From positions 1-57,702 of the forward strand of contig PXRM01000019.1 in NCBI GenBank assembly GCA_003020985.1: a stretch of 57,702 bases of DNA, given 5' to 3'. The translations under genes and the position numbers were made by a program. This document shows, piece after piece, positions 27,078 to 36,246 of this stretch; the first letter of the stretch is position 1, and each line of letters opens with the position of its first letter. Source of the stretch: Halobacteriales archaeon QS_4_70_19. Lineage in GTDB: Archaea; Halobacteriota; Halobacteria; Halobacteriales; Haloarculaceae. The notes below the pieces were generated by a model. The model saw only the letters and a program-made list of their open reading frames with translations, had not been told where the DNA came from and did no database searches.

Positions 27078-29507
27078 ATGGACGACAACGAGGACACGGG
27101 GGAGCCAGCTAGCGGAACGCGACGCGACGTCCTGCGCTCGGCGGGCCTGCTGACCGGTGCCGGCCTGACCGGCGTCTCCTCGCCGGACGGGACGCCGGGA
27201 CCGCCGGTGGAGCGGCCTGGCGACCGACCGACACCGACCTGCGGGGACGGGGACGCGACCCCGCCGCGGCCCGGCCCCGACTTCCTCTACGACGACAACC
27301 CGACGCCACCCCAGCTGCAGAACACGGGCGGGTGGAGCGCGAGCCCCCTCATGGTCTCCGGGACAGAGGGCTACGACGACGGGGAGTACCTCTACCAGGA
27401 CTTCGTCTACGACGACCACGGGGCGGACACCTCGCCGGCGGGGACGCCGCCGAGTCCGCGCCCGGACGCCACGTATGCCGGCGCCACCGGCGATTTCGTC
27501 TACCCGACCGACCAGGCGACCTACCGGGACAACGCGGCGGACCTGCTGGAGTTCCGCTGTCGCCCCGTCGGGGGCGACGCGGGCGAGGACCCCGGCGTCG
27601 CCTACCGGATCACCCTCCAGACGATAGCCGACCCCGAGGCCGCCGTCGTCGCCGTCGGGATCGACACCGGCGACGCCACGGAGACCGACTGGGGACACGG
27701 GCTGGGCGACCTCGGCGCACCCGTCGGCCACGTGCTCGCGGTGTCCGGCGACGAGGCGACGCTGGACGGCTCGACCGACGGCGTCCGGTCGGTCTCGGTC
27801 GACGAGGAGCGCTCGCAACTGGAGGTCGTGGTGGACCTGGACCCGGGGCGGGAGACGTGGACCCACTACTGCGTGACCGGCGTGCGGGAGGCCGCGGCCG
27901 GCGGGCTCGCGTTCGCGCCGGTCGGGGAGCAGGCCACGGAGGACCGGCCGGGCGGCGCGAACGGACAGGACGTCCCGCCCGTGTTCAACGTCGGCTTCCG
28001 GATCGACGAACCGCTCGGGGCGCTCAACGAGGAGTCCGAGGAACTGGAGCGCGAACTCGAACAGCAGCGCGAGGCCGTCGGCTCCCGGAGCCCGGGCTAC
28101 GGGAACCGCCGCGACCACGCGCAGGCGGGGGCGCTGGCCGAGCGCGACATCTCCGCGTTCGGGGCGGCCGTCGACTTCGACCGGCTGCGTGACGGCGTCG
28201 TCGACCGCCGCGTCCCGGAGACGGGCTTCATGTGCCGGCTGTACGGCTCGGCGTTCGACCTCGGGACGACCGACCGCTTCGAGAGCAGCGAGGGGGTGGA
28301 CGCCGACGAACCCGTCTTCCTCGGGCAGGTCCAGCCGTACGCCCTCTACGTGCCGTCGAGCTACGACCCCGACGACCCCGAGCCGACGCCGCTGTGGCTG
28401 GACTGTCACTCCCGGAGCGCCTGCTACACCCAGTACGCGACCTACTCGCCGGACCAGTTGCGCCAGCTCGGCGAGGAGAACGACACCATCGTCCTCACGC
28501 CGGAGGCGCGGGGACCGACCGGCTGGTACCAGCAGGAGGCCGAGATCGACGTGTTCGAGGCGTGGCGCGACTGCCGGAACCGGTACGCCATCGACGACGA
28601 CCGCGTCTTCCTCGGCGGGTACTCGATGGGCGGCTACGCCACCTACAAGTTCGGCGCGCAGTACCCGGACCTGTTCGCGAAGGGGTTCGCGGTCGTGGGA
28701 CCGCCGGGCGAGGACGTCCTCGCGGGTCCCACGAACGGGAACGCGAAGACCAACGACGGCGCCTCGGCGGACCCGGAGAACACCATGCGCATTACGGATA
28801 ACCTCCGGCACGTCCCGCTGCTCATGTGGAACGGCGCCAACGACCAGCTCGTGCCGCTGCCGGGCGTCATCAACTACGAGCAGCAGCTCCGCGACCACGG
28901 CTACCGCCACGAACTCGACGTGTTCCCGGGCTACGAGCACTTCACCTTCGCCGTCCGCGACGACTGGGGGCCCGGCGCGGCGTTCTTCGCCGGCGACTAC
29001 CTCGGCTCGCCGACCGTCACCCGGAACCCGGCGCGCGTGACCTACCGCGCGGTCCCGGACTTCGACCACGACCTCGGCGGTGACGCGCCCGAACTCGTCC
29101 ACGACGGCGCGTACTGGGTCCACGACATCTCTCCCCGTGGCACCGGCGACGCCGCGGAGGCGCTCGTCGACGCCGTCTCCCACGCCGACGGCTACGGCGA
29201 ACCCGCCACGGAGGACTTCCAGGGGCCGGGCACGGACCCCGCACCGTACACGAAACGGGGGACCCGCTGGAGCGGTGCGCTCCAGCGGTCGCCGGCCCGG
29301 AACGCGCTCGACGTGACGCTGGAGGGAACCGAGCGCGCAACGGTCTACGTCGAGGCGGCCGGCCTCGACCCCGCGCGGCGGCTCGACCTGACCGTCGAGA
29401 GCGACGGGCCCGCGACACTCGTCCTGAAGGGGTCGTTCGGCGAGCGCGAGGTACAGGTCGACACCGGCACGTCCGAGCGGACGCTCCGCCTCTGTGGAGC
29501 GGAGTAG
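27078..29507 (+). CDS. Tat-exported alpha/beta hydrolase, paralogue 2
   Basis: This 809-residue tandem paralogue of the preceding gene has the same domain order. The Tat signal is TRRDVLRSAGLLTGAGLTGV (~14-33), followed by an N-terminal beta module with ATGDFVYPTDQATYR. The alpha/beta hydrolase has Ser516 (GGYSMGGY), Asp589 (NGANDQLVP) and His621 (GYEHF). It is ~60 residues shorter, mainly in the linker before the hydrolase domain. The last ~25 codons share 74 of 75 bases with paralogue 1, far above the rest, so gene conversion is likely. The substrate is unknown. Confidence 0.8.
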   Translation: MDDNEDTGEPASGTRRDVLRSAGLLTGAGLTGVSSPDGTPGPPVERPGDRPTPTCGDGDATPPRPGPDFLYDDNPTPPQLQNTGGWSASPLMVSGTEGYDDGEYLYQDFVYDDHGADTSPAGTPPSPRPDATYAGATGDFVYPTDQATYRDNAADLLEFRCRPVGGDAGEDPGVAYRITLQTIADPEAAVVAVGIDTGDATETDWGHGLGDLGAPVGHVLAVSGDEATLDGSTDGVRSVSVDEERSQLEVVVDLDPGRETWTHYCVTGVREAAAGGLAFAPVGEQATEDRPGGANGQDVPPVFNVGFRIDEPLGALNEESEELERELEQQREAVGSRSPGYGNRRDHAQAGALAERDISAFGAAVDFDRLRDGVVDRRVPETGFMCRLYGSAFDLGTTDRFESSEGVDADEPVFLGQVQPYALYVPSSYDPDDPEPTPLWLDCHSRSACYTQYATYSPDQLRQLGEENDTIVLTPEARGPTGWYQQEAEIDVFEAWRDCRNRYAIDDDRVFLGGYSMGGYATYKFGAQYPDLFAKGFAVVGPPGEDVLAGPTNGNAKTNDGASADPENTMRITDNLRHVPLLMWNGANDQLVPLPGVINYEQQLRDHGYRHELDVFPGYEHFTFAVRDDWGPGAAFFAGDYLGSPTVTRNPARVTYRAVPDFDHDLGGDAPELVHDGAYWVHDISPRGTGDAAEALVDAVSHADGYGEPATEDFQGPGTDPAPYTKRGTRWSGALQRSPARNALDVTLEGTERATVYVEAAGLDPARRLDLTVESDGPATLVLKGSFGEREVQVDTGTSERTLRLCGAE

Positions 29508-29620
29508 CGGAGCGCGGACGGCTCGGCAGCGGGGCAGCGATTTCCCGATTATACCTCTATCTATCGGCTAAAAGAAAATACGATCCCACTACCGCCGCGA
29601 TTCGTTAGAAGTTCTGCGGA

Positions 29621-29888
29621 TTATCTATTTCCGAGCCACGCCCGGAGCCGTTCGAGCGGCCCCCGTTCGGCGGTCCGGCGGTCCAGGAGCGTCTCGTACT
29701 CGTCGATGAGGCGCTGGATGCGGTCCTCGCTGCGGGCCAACTCCGTCCAGTTCGGCGACCCGGCTCCGCAGCTGGCGCTGGCGGTCCGTCGGGGACCCCG
29801 TCGCGGGGTCCCGGTGGGCGGTCGCGGTTCGGTTCTCCTCGTCGTGCCCCCATCCGTCCCCTGCGGCCTCCTGGGAGCGTGACGCCAT
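29621..29888 (-). pseudogene. Frameshifted small coiled-coil protein, paralogue of the 30094-30471 gene
   Basis: The first frame starts MASRSQEAAGDGWGHDEENR at 29888 and runs to QLRSRVAEL. The coherent sequence continues in another frame as ELARSEDRIQRLIDEYETLL to RLRAWLGNR, stopping at 29621. The switch is near 29745 and would be cured by losing one base (or gaining two). The joined product resembles the neighbouring coiled-coil protein (MAS start, RVAEL, basic C-terminus). It is either a decayed duplicate or a sequencing error. Confidence 0.6.
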
Positions 29889-30093
29889 CCGGACTCGGCC
29901 GTTTGGGACCGAGTGACATGAATCCCCGTCAGACGGTCGGCACACGAGCGTTGTGCTCTCGGGCGAAAGGACGTCCGGAGAAAAGCCGGCAATCGGGCGC
30001 TCTACGCCCTCGCGCCGGTGGACGGCGCGTCCGTGGCGCGCTGCCGCAGCCAGCGGACTCCGACGGTTCGCGGCTGCCGAGGTCGGCGTCGCC

Positions 30094-30471
30094 TCAGAAC
30101 AGTCGTTTCAACCGCGCCCACAGCGAGCGCGACTCCAGGGACTCGACGCGCTCCTCCAGCGAGCCGACGCGGTCCCGCTGTGCGCGGAGTTCGCGGTCGA
30201 GGAACTCCGCCCACTCCTCGGCGTTCGCCAGTTCCCGGCGCGCCTCCTCGAGGTCGGCGAGCGCCTGCTCGCGCCGGTCCAGTCGGTGGTGCAGGCGGGC
30301 GATCTCCTCGTTGCGCTCGGCGAGGACCGCCTCCTTGCGCGCCAGGTCCGACTCGAGTTCGGCGACGCGAGCGTGCAGGCGCTCCCGCTCGTCGGTCGGC
30401 TGCTGCTCCCCCAGCCCCGTCGTCCGGACGAACTGCGAGGCGGACTCGGGGTCCGTATCGGTCGATGCCAT
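30094..30471 (-). CDS. Small coiled-coil protein
   Basis: This 125-residue protein has a short disordered N-terminus (MASTDTDPESASQF). It is followed by ~95 residues of nearly continuous heptad-like helix (ERLHARVAELESDLARKEAV to LEERVESLESRSLWARL) and a basic C-terminus KRLF. The function is unknown. A frameshifted relative lies ~200 bp downstream. The region between the two (29889-30093) contains nothing I can support. Confidence 0.65.
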   Translation of the reverse strand: MASTDTDPESASQFVRTTGLGEQQPTDERERLHARVAELESDLARKEAVLAERNEEIARLHHRLDRREQALADLEEARRELANAEEWAEFLDRELRAQRDRVGSLEERVESLESRSLWARLKRLF

Positions 30472-30603
30472 GCGCGACCTCCCGGGGTCCTGTCACAAGT
30501 ACCCACGGAACGTGTCCGACGAGCGTCATCGTTCCGCACGCCGTCGTTTCGGGTGGAACGGGGGTCGGTACCGTCTCGCGTACGTCACGGCCCGCCCGGC
30601 GCC

Positions 30604-31411
30604 TCACTTCCCCTCGAACTCCGGCTCGCGCCCGGTCAGGAACGCCTCGATGCCCTCCGCGAGGTCCTCGGAACCCCGCAGGTGGCCGAAGGCGTGGGCC
30701 TCGGCCTCCCAGCCCCTCGTCGAACGGCTCGGCGTCGTGCATCGCCCGTTTCGTGTACTTGCGCGCGAGCGGCGGGCCGCCGGCGATGTCCCGGGCGAAC
30801 GACTCCGCGCGCTCCTCGAACTCCGAATCCGGGTACACCTCGTGGACGAAGCCGAACTCGCGCATCCGCTCGGCGGTCTGAGGTTCGGCGGTGAAGACGA
30901 CGTATTTCGCGGCCGACTGGCCGACGAGCCGCTGGAGCCGGGTGGTGCCGCCCCAGCCCGGGAGCAGGCCGATGCGGTGCTCCGGGAGGCCGATGCGGGC
31001 ACCCTCGGCGGCCACCCGGAGGTCGGCACACATGGTCAGCTCCATCCCGCCGCCGAAGCACTCGCCGTGGATGGCGGCCACGACCGGGCAGTCCAGGTCG
31101 CGGAACCCGCCGAACACCTGCTGCCCCCAGCGGGAGAGTTTGGCCTGGGCGCGATGGCCCTCGCCCTCGACGTGGGCATCGAAGTTCGACTCCAGGTCGG
31201 CGCCGTAGGAGAACTGGTCGCCGGCACCGCGCAGCAGCACCGTCCGCGGCGTGTCCGCGGTGAAGCGGTCGACCACGGCCGCGAGGTCGTCCAGCATCCC
31301 CGGCGTGATGGTGTTGTTCGACTCCGGCCGGGTCAGGGTCACCGTCGCCAGGTCGCCGTTGCGGGTCAGGTCGAGCGTGTCGTAGCCGCCGTCGGTCGTG
31401 TCGTCCGCCAT
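30604..31411 (-). pseudogene. Enoyl-CoA hydratase/isomerase family gene with a frameshift
   Basis: The gene starts MADDTTDGGYDTLDLTRNG at 31411. It carries the crotonase core: oxyanion-hole regions (QFSYGADLES and HGECFGGGMELTMCADLRV) and the catalytic-Glu segment GLPEHRIGLLPGWGGTTRL. After DAEPFDEGL the proper continuation EAEAHAFGHLRGSEDLAEG, ending REPEFEGK, is in the next frame and stops at 30604. One extra C in the plus-strand CCC at 30708-30710 explains the break. Without it the protein would be ~268 residues, normal for the family. It is either a real recent inactivation or an assembly error. Confidence 0.75.
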
Positions 31412-31508
31412 GCGCCCAGCGGCGGGCGCGCGTCCCTTAGCCGTTCGGCCGGCCCCCGGCGACTGGGAACGGACCTCCCGTCCAGCAGGTCGGCGGACCG
31501 CCCGCGAC

Positions 31509-32834
31509 TCAGAGCAGGCCCTCCAGCCGGGCGAGCAGGCCGCCCGCGCCGCCGTCCCCCGTCGTGACGGCCTCGCCCGCGAGATGCGCGAGGATGTCGT
31601 CCGTGTCGTTCGGGACGGGCTCGGGGTCGGCGCCCGCCTTCGCGGCCGCGTCGGGGTCCTTCAGGAGGTGGCCCGTCGTCAGGCAGACCACGTCCTCGCC
31701 GGCGTCGACCTCGCCCTGGTTCCGGAGCTTCCGGAGGCCCGCCACGCTCGCGGCGGATGCGGGCTCGACGCCGACCCCCTCGCGCGCCAGGTCGCGCTGG
31801 GCCGTCGTGATCTCGTCGTCGGAGACGGCGACCGCCGTGCCGCCCGTCTCGCGGATGCCGGGCAGCGCCTTCGGCGCGTTGACGGGGTTGCCGATGCGGA
31901 TGGCCGTCGCGATGGTCTCGACCTCCTCCCAGCGGCGGGTGTCCGCCAGCCCCTCCTCGATGGCCTCCACCATCGGCGCGGCGCCCTCGGCCTGCACGCC
32001 GGTCAGCTTCGGCACGTCGCCGGGAGCGAGGTCGCCGCTGCGGACCATCTCGCGGAAGCACTTGTACAGCGCCGCCGTGTTCCCCGCGTTGCCGACGGGG
32101 AGACAGACCCGGTCCGGGAACCGGCCGTGGTCCTCGTAGAACTCCTCTAAGATCTCCAGGCCGATGGTCTTCTGGCCCTCCAGCCGGAACGGGTTGAGCG
32201 AGTTGAGCAGGTAGGCCTCCCCCCGGTCCGCGAGGTCCTGCACGCGGTCCAGACATGCGTCGAAGTTGCCCTCGACCTCCAGAATGTGCGCGTCGTGAAG
32301 CGCCGCCTGGGCGATCTTCCCGGCCGCGACCTTCCCGGCCGGCAGGAGGACGAGCGTCTCCAGCCCCGCGCGACCGCCGTACGCCGCGAGCGCGGCGGAG
32401 GGGTTGCCCGTCGACGCGCACGCGAGCCGGTCGACACCCAGCCGCTCGGCCACGCGGACACCGACAGTCATGCCGCGGTCCTTGAAGCTCCCCGTCGGGT
32501 TCATCCCCTCGTGCTTGATGCGGAGGTTCCGCACGCCGAGGTCGTCCTCCAGCCGCGGGACGCGGTGGAGCGGGGTGCCGCCCTCCGGCAGGGTCACGCC
32601 CTCGTCGAACGGGAGCGCCGCCGCGTAGCGCCACACCGACTTCGGCCCCCCGAACGCGTCGAAGCCGGGGGAGGAGTCGTAGCGGGCCTCCAGCAGCGCC
32701 CCGCAGTCCGGGCAGGTGTAGATGATGTCGTCGAACGGGGCGTGGACCTCGCCACAGTCGATGCAGGCCAGCCAGACGCCGTCCTCGGCGACGTCCGGCA
32801 CCGACGGCTCGGCCGGGAGCGACAGGTCGGTCAT
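31509..32834 (-). CDS. thrC: Threonine synthase
   Basis: This 441-residue PLP enzyme converts O-phosphohomoserine to threonine. The PLP lysine is Lys118 in NPTGSFKDRG, and the phosphate-binding loop is PVGNAGNTAA. An N-terminal zinc ribbon (Cys24, 27, 41, 44: CIDC and CPDC) is typical of archaeal threonine synthases. The ATG at 32834 is followed by MTDLSLPAEPSV, and CGCTTTTTCC ~28 nt upstream is a good TATA box. It is not next to homoserine dehydrogenase, which lies at 54.9 kb in this window. Confidence 0.93.
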   Translation of the reverse strand: MTDLSLPAEPSVPDVAEDGVWLACIDCGEVHAPFDDIIYTCPDCGALLEARYDSSPGFDAFGGPKSVWRYAAALPFDEGVTLPEGGTPLHRVPRLEDDLGVRNLRIKHEGMNPTGSFKDRGMTVGVRVAERLGVDRLACASTGNPSAALAAYGGRAGLETLVLLPAGKVAAGKIAQAALHDAHILEVEGNFDACLDRVQDLADRGEAYLLNSLNPFRLEGQKTIGLEILEEFYEDHGRFPDRVCLPVGNAGNTAALYKCFREMVRSGDLAPGDVPKLTGVQAEGAAPMVEAIEEGLADTRRWEEVETIATAIRIGNPVNAPKALPGIRETGGTAVAVSDDEITTAQRDLAREGVGVEPASAASVAGLRKLRNQGEVDAGEDVVCLTTGHLLKDPDAAAKAGADPEPVPNDTDDILAHLAGEAVTTGDGGAGGLLARLEGLL

Positions 32835-32946
32835 ACGGGACGGTGGGCGGCACGCGTGGAAAAAGCGCCCGATACCGGCGGTCGACGGGGGGCGGGAGGG
32901 ACCGGCGGCAGGCACGAGATCGCCGGAGCGACCGGCGTGCGGCCGG

Positions 32947-35900
32947 CTACTCGTCGTCGAGCGCGAGCGAGGCGAGCAGTGCCTCCAGCTGGATCCGCTC
33001 GTTCGCGCCGGCCGTGATGCGGTAGTCGGCCTCGCCGACGCGGTCCATCAGCCGGACGGCGGCCGCGTCGTCGATGTCGAACTCCCAGACCGAGCGGTGG
33101 AGCTGGTCGATGACGTCGCCGCCGGCGATGCCCGACTCGGTCAGCAGGTCGTCCAGCGTCGAGCGCGCGGCCGTGAAGTCACCGTCGAGCGCGCGCTGGA
33201 CCATCTCCTTGATCTCCTCCGGGCGGGCGGTCGAGGTGATGGCGTAGACGGCCTCCTCGTCGACCGTCTCGCCCATCACGGCCGCCGCCTGTAGCCCGTT
33301 GATCGCCTTGCGCATGTCGCCGCCCGCGGCGTAGACGAGCGCGTCCAGTCCGGGCTCCGTGAGTTCGATCCCCTCGTTCGCGGCGATCTGCTCGATCTGT
33401 GCCGCGACGGCGTCGTCGCCCAGCGGCGAGAACCGGAAGACGGCACACCGGGACTGGATGGGGTCGATGATCTGCGAGGAGTAGTTACAGGAGAGGACGA
33501 AACGGGTGTTGCTGGAGAACTGCTCCATCGTCCGCCGGAGCGCGCCCTGTGCGTCGCTGGTGAGCGCGTCCGCCTCGTCGAGGAAGATGACGCGGTAGTC
33601 GTAGCCGCCGAACGACGCCCGCGCGAAGTTCTTGATGCGGTCCCGGACCACGTCGATACCGCGCTGGTCGCTGGCGTTCAGCTCGAGGAAGTTCTCGCGC
33701 CAGTCCTCGCCGTAGATCTCCTTGGCGATGGCCGTGGCGACGGTTGTGTTGTGCATCACCGTGGGGATGGCTCCGGCGACGTAGTTTCGCGTCCCGGGAA
33801 CCGTGAGATCGTACACCCGCCGTGACTCGGAAACCGACCGCGTCCGTTCTACCTCGTCGAGGTAGAACGTCCCACGCGTGAGCACATCGAGGGCACGAAG
33901 CCGCGACAGAACTGGCTCCGAACACATCTCGTTGGCGACCGCCCGGACGCGCTCCGCGACCGTGTGGAACCGCGTGAGCGAGGCGAGGTCGTGGTCGTCG
34001 TTCTCGAGCAGGTTGATGACGTCCGTGTTCCGTAGCTCGAGTCCGGTCGCGATCCGTTCGTGTGAGGCGCCCAGTCTCTCGATAGCCGTAGACAGACGCT
34101 CTTGGACGGTCTCCACTGGAGGTTCATCGGGAACCACCTCTAGATCTGCGAGTATCCGACCTGTCCGTCCGCCAGTCGGAGTCCGGCGCCCGTCGGAGTA
34201 CTCCAGAAGTCGGTCCGTCCGGATTCCCGTGTCGTCGGAGACCGGCCGTCGAGCCTCCATCGGGCCGAGCATCTCTCGTTCGCCCACCCAGGTCGCGGGG
34301 ACGCGGGCCACCGCCCGCAGCTCGGGTTCGAGCCGGTCCAGCTCCGCGAGGACTCGCTGTGCGTCTTCGACCCGACTTGACGCTGTGTCGAGCACGCGCT
34401 CGACGTTCTCGAGGCACTGTTCCCGACCGCGCGTCTCGACGCCCGCCTCTCCGGTAACCAGCTCCGACTTCGGGAGCGCGAGCCGCTCACAGAGGTCGTC
34501 GATGGCCGACTGCACGGGCATCGTGTCGTGGTTCGGGTTCCCTTCCCGGGCGGTGGCGCGTGCCAGCCGGGACGCCTTCGGCTCGAGGGAGAACCCCACG
34601 GTCTCTTCGAACGACGCGAGAGCCGACGCGCCCGAAACGTAGAGGGTGTGATACTCGCGTTCGATCCCCGCCCCGTTCGTCGCCGCTTTCCGGTCAGTGT
34701 CACGGCGGCTCGGGACGCCGAAGCCGGCCAGCAGGTACGACAGGAGGGTGATGAGGTCGCCGTCCTTCTGGGTGAGTTCGACGATTCCGTGCTTCGTGAC
34801 GTGCCCTTCCGAGTCGAACACGGCCTGCAGGAACGCGGCACGGCTCTCCGCGTCGGCACGGAGGAGCGCCGACCCGATTCCCTCACCCCCCATCGCTCCG
34901 TCGAAGACGTCGAAGCACGCCCGAAGGTACGCGGTGAGGGTCCGGTTCCCCAGTTCCCGATACGGGACGCCCTTCTGGTGGCCCGAATCCGGATCGACAC
35001 CGAAGCATTCCCGTGCGGCGGCGTCGAACGCGTCGAGCAGTCCCTGGTCCTCGTTGTAGAACTTGATCCGGGGCCCGTCGATCCGGGCCTCACTCACGGC
35101 CAGCCCGATGAATCTCGCTAGCTGCGGCGACATCCCCCCCGGCGGCCTGATGGGCGGAGAGCGCTGGTTGTTCTCGTTGACGTACTGGAGCGCCTCGACG
35201 TGGCGCTCGATGTCCGCCTGCGGGACATCCAGCGACCGGAGGTACGCCAGCGAGGAGACAGTGCTGTGCGCCTCCAGGTCCCGGTCGTCGAGGTCGCGGC
35301 GGTATTGGAGCACCACCTGTCGCGTCGTGCCGGCTGCCTCCGCTATCACTCCCGGGTCGTGCCCCTCTCTAAGCCCCCGGACGACCTGTTTTCGCTTGCC
35401 GATGAACTCCTCTTCCAGGGGAATCCCGTGTTCACGCGCGAACGACTCCGTGAGGTGGACCAGCGTTCTCTGCCCGTCCATCCGTCCGAACCAGTCGAGC
35501 CGCGGTTCCGTGTCCGGGAGCGGTGCCCGGAGCGGACGGACGACGCGGTCGCCAGCCTCGACGTCCGCCGCCGTCCGCCACTCGAGGCCCTCACCCGTCA
35601 GGACCAGCAAGCGGTGCTCCGGCGTCGTCGTCAGCGCGTTCCCGTCACGGGTCGTCACCTCGATCAGCCCCTCGGTCTCCTTCCCGAAGACGTGGGACGG
35701 CTCGGTGTACCGGAACTCGCCGTCGTCGAAGGTGAGAACCTCCAGCCCCTCGTCCGGCTCCGCGAAGCCGTCCTGGTCACCGACGATGGACTCGGCACGC
35801 CGGAGTCCTTCACTGGTCAGAACGGGTGTCTCGCCCGTCACGCACTTCCCCACGCCCGCCGGCCCCGCGAAGAGGAGGTGCGGCAAATCTTGCCGGTCGA

Positions 35901-36042
35901 TGTACGATCCGATGCGCTCGACGATGACGTCCTGGCCGACGACGTCGTCCAGTGACTGCGGGCGATACTTCTCGATCCAGACTTCCCGCCCACGTTCGGT
36001 GGCCGCCGGCGCGTCCGCGGCCGGCTCGCCGGGCTCGCTCAT
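32947..36042 (-). CDS. rfcS: Replication factor C small subunit, intein-containing precursor
   Basis: This 1031-residue precursor consists of a 66-residue N-extein, a ~699-residue intein and a 266-residue C-extein. The spliced product is ~332 residues, the normal RfcS size. RfcS is the AAA+ clamp-loader subunit that places PCNA on DNA. Motifs are EKYRP near residue 25, Walker A GPAGVGK interrupted right after the Lys, Walker [10 protein letters not shown], the SRC motif (QSRCAVFRF) and sensor regions. AGTTAACTCC ~28 nt before the ATG suggests a leaderless transcript. Because the P-loop is split, activity depends entirely on splicing. Confidence 0.95.
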   Translation of the reverse strand: MSEPGEPAADAPAATERGREVWIEKYRPQSLDDVVGQDVIVERIGSYIDRQDLPHLLFAGPAGVGKCVTGETPVLTSEGLRRAESIVGDQDGFAEPDEGLEVLTFDDGEFRYTEPSHVFGKETEGLIEVTTRDGNALTTTPEHRLLVLTGEGLEWRTAADVEAGDRVVRPLRAPLPDTEPRLDWFGRMDGQRTLVHLTESFAREHGIPLEEEFIGKRKQVVRGLREGHDPGVIAEAAGTTRQVVLQYRRDLDDRDLEAHSTVSSLAYLRSLDVPQADIERHVEALQYVNENNQRSPPIRPPGGMSPQLARFIGLAVSEARIDGPRIKFYNEDQGLLDAFDAAARECFGVDPDSGHQKGVPYRELGNRTLTAYLRACFDVFDGAMGGEGIGSALLRADAESRAAFLQAVFDSEGHVTKHGIVELTQKDGDLITLLSYLLAGFGVPSRRDTDRKAATNGAGIEREYHTLYVSGASALASFEETVGFSLEPKASRLARATAREGNPNHDTMPVQSAIDDLCERLALPKSELVTGEAGVETRGREQCLENVERVLDTASSRVEDAQRVLAELDRLEPELRAVARVPATWVGEREMLGPMEARRPVSDDTGIRTDRLLEYSDGRRTPTGGRTGRILADLEVVPDEPPVETVQERLSTAIERLGASHERIATGLELRNTDVINLLENDDHDLASLTRFHTVAERVRAVANEMCSEPVLSRLRALDVLTRGTFYLDEVERTRSVSESRRVYDLTVPGTRNYVAGAIPTVMHNTTVATAIAKEIYGEDWRENFLELNASDQRGIDVVRDRIKNFARASFGGYDYRVIFLDEADALTSDAQGALRRTMEQFSSNTRFVLSCNYSSQIIDPIQSRCAVFRFSPLGDDAVAAQIEQIAANEGIELTEPGLDALVYAAGGDMRKAINGLQAAAVMGETVDEEAVYAITSTARPEEIKEMVQRALDGDFTAARSTLDDLLTESGIAGGDVIDQLHRSVWEFDIDDAAAVRLMDRVGEADYRITAGANERIQLEALLASLALDDE
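33748..35844 (-). mobile_element. Intein with LAGLIDADG-type endonuclease in rfcS P-loop
   Basis: Residues 67-765 of the RfcS precursor form the intein. It starts with Cys (CVTGETPV), has block B with TPEH at 140-143 and ends with [23 protein letters not shown]. Thr is the first C-extein residue. Endonuclease-like motifs are [15 protein letters not shown] and [14 protein letters not shown], the two DOD blocks. An HTH-like segment ([20 protein letters not shown]) precedes them. At ~699 residues it is large for the class, so extra DNA-binding domains are likely. Codon use is visibly less GC-biased than in the exteins, consistent with horizontal origin. Confidence 0.92.
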
Positions 36043-36246
36043 ACCCGGTGGTCGCCGCCCCCGGAGTTAACTTCTGCGAGGTGTCCGTCGCGACCCGCGA
36101 GAACTCCGGGACGGGGCGGCCGGACCGTTACCGGACCCCCCGACAGTGCCCGCTGGCCCGAGAGGTACGCCCGGTACGGAGTTCGTTCCCCCGTAATCTT
36201 CCGCATTTCCCGATTATCCCGCACGTACAGCAGAAACTCCGAAAGT

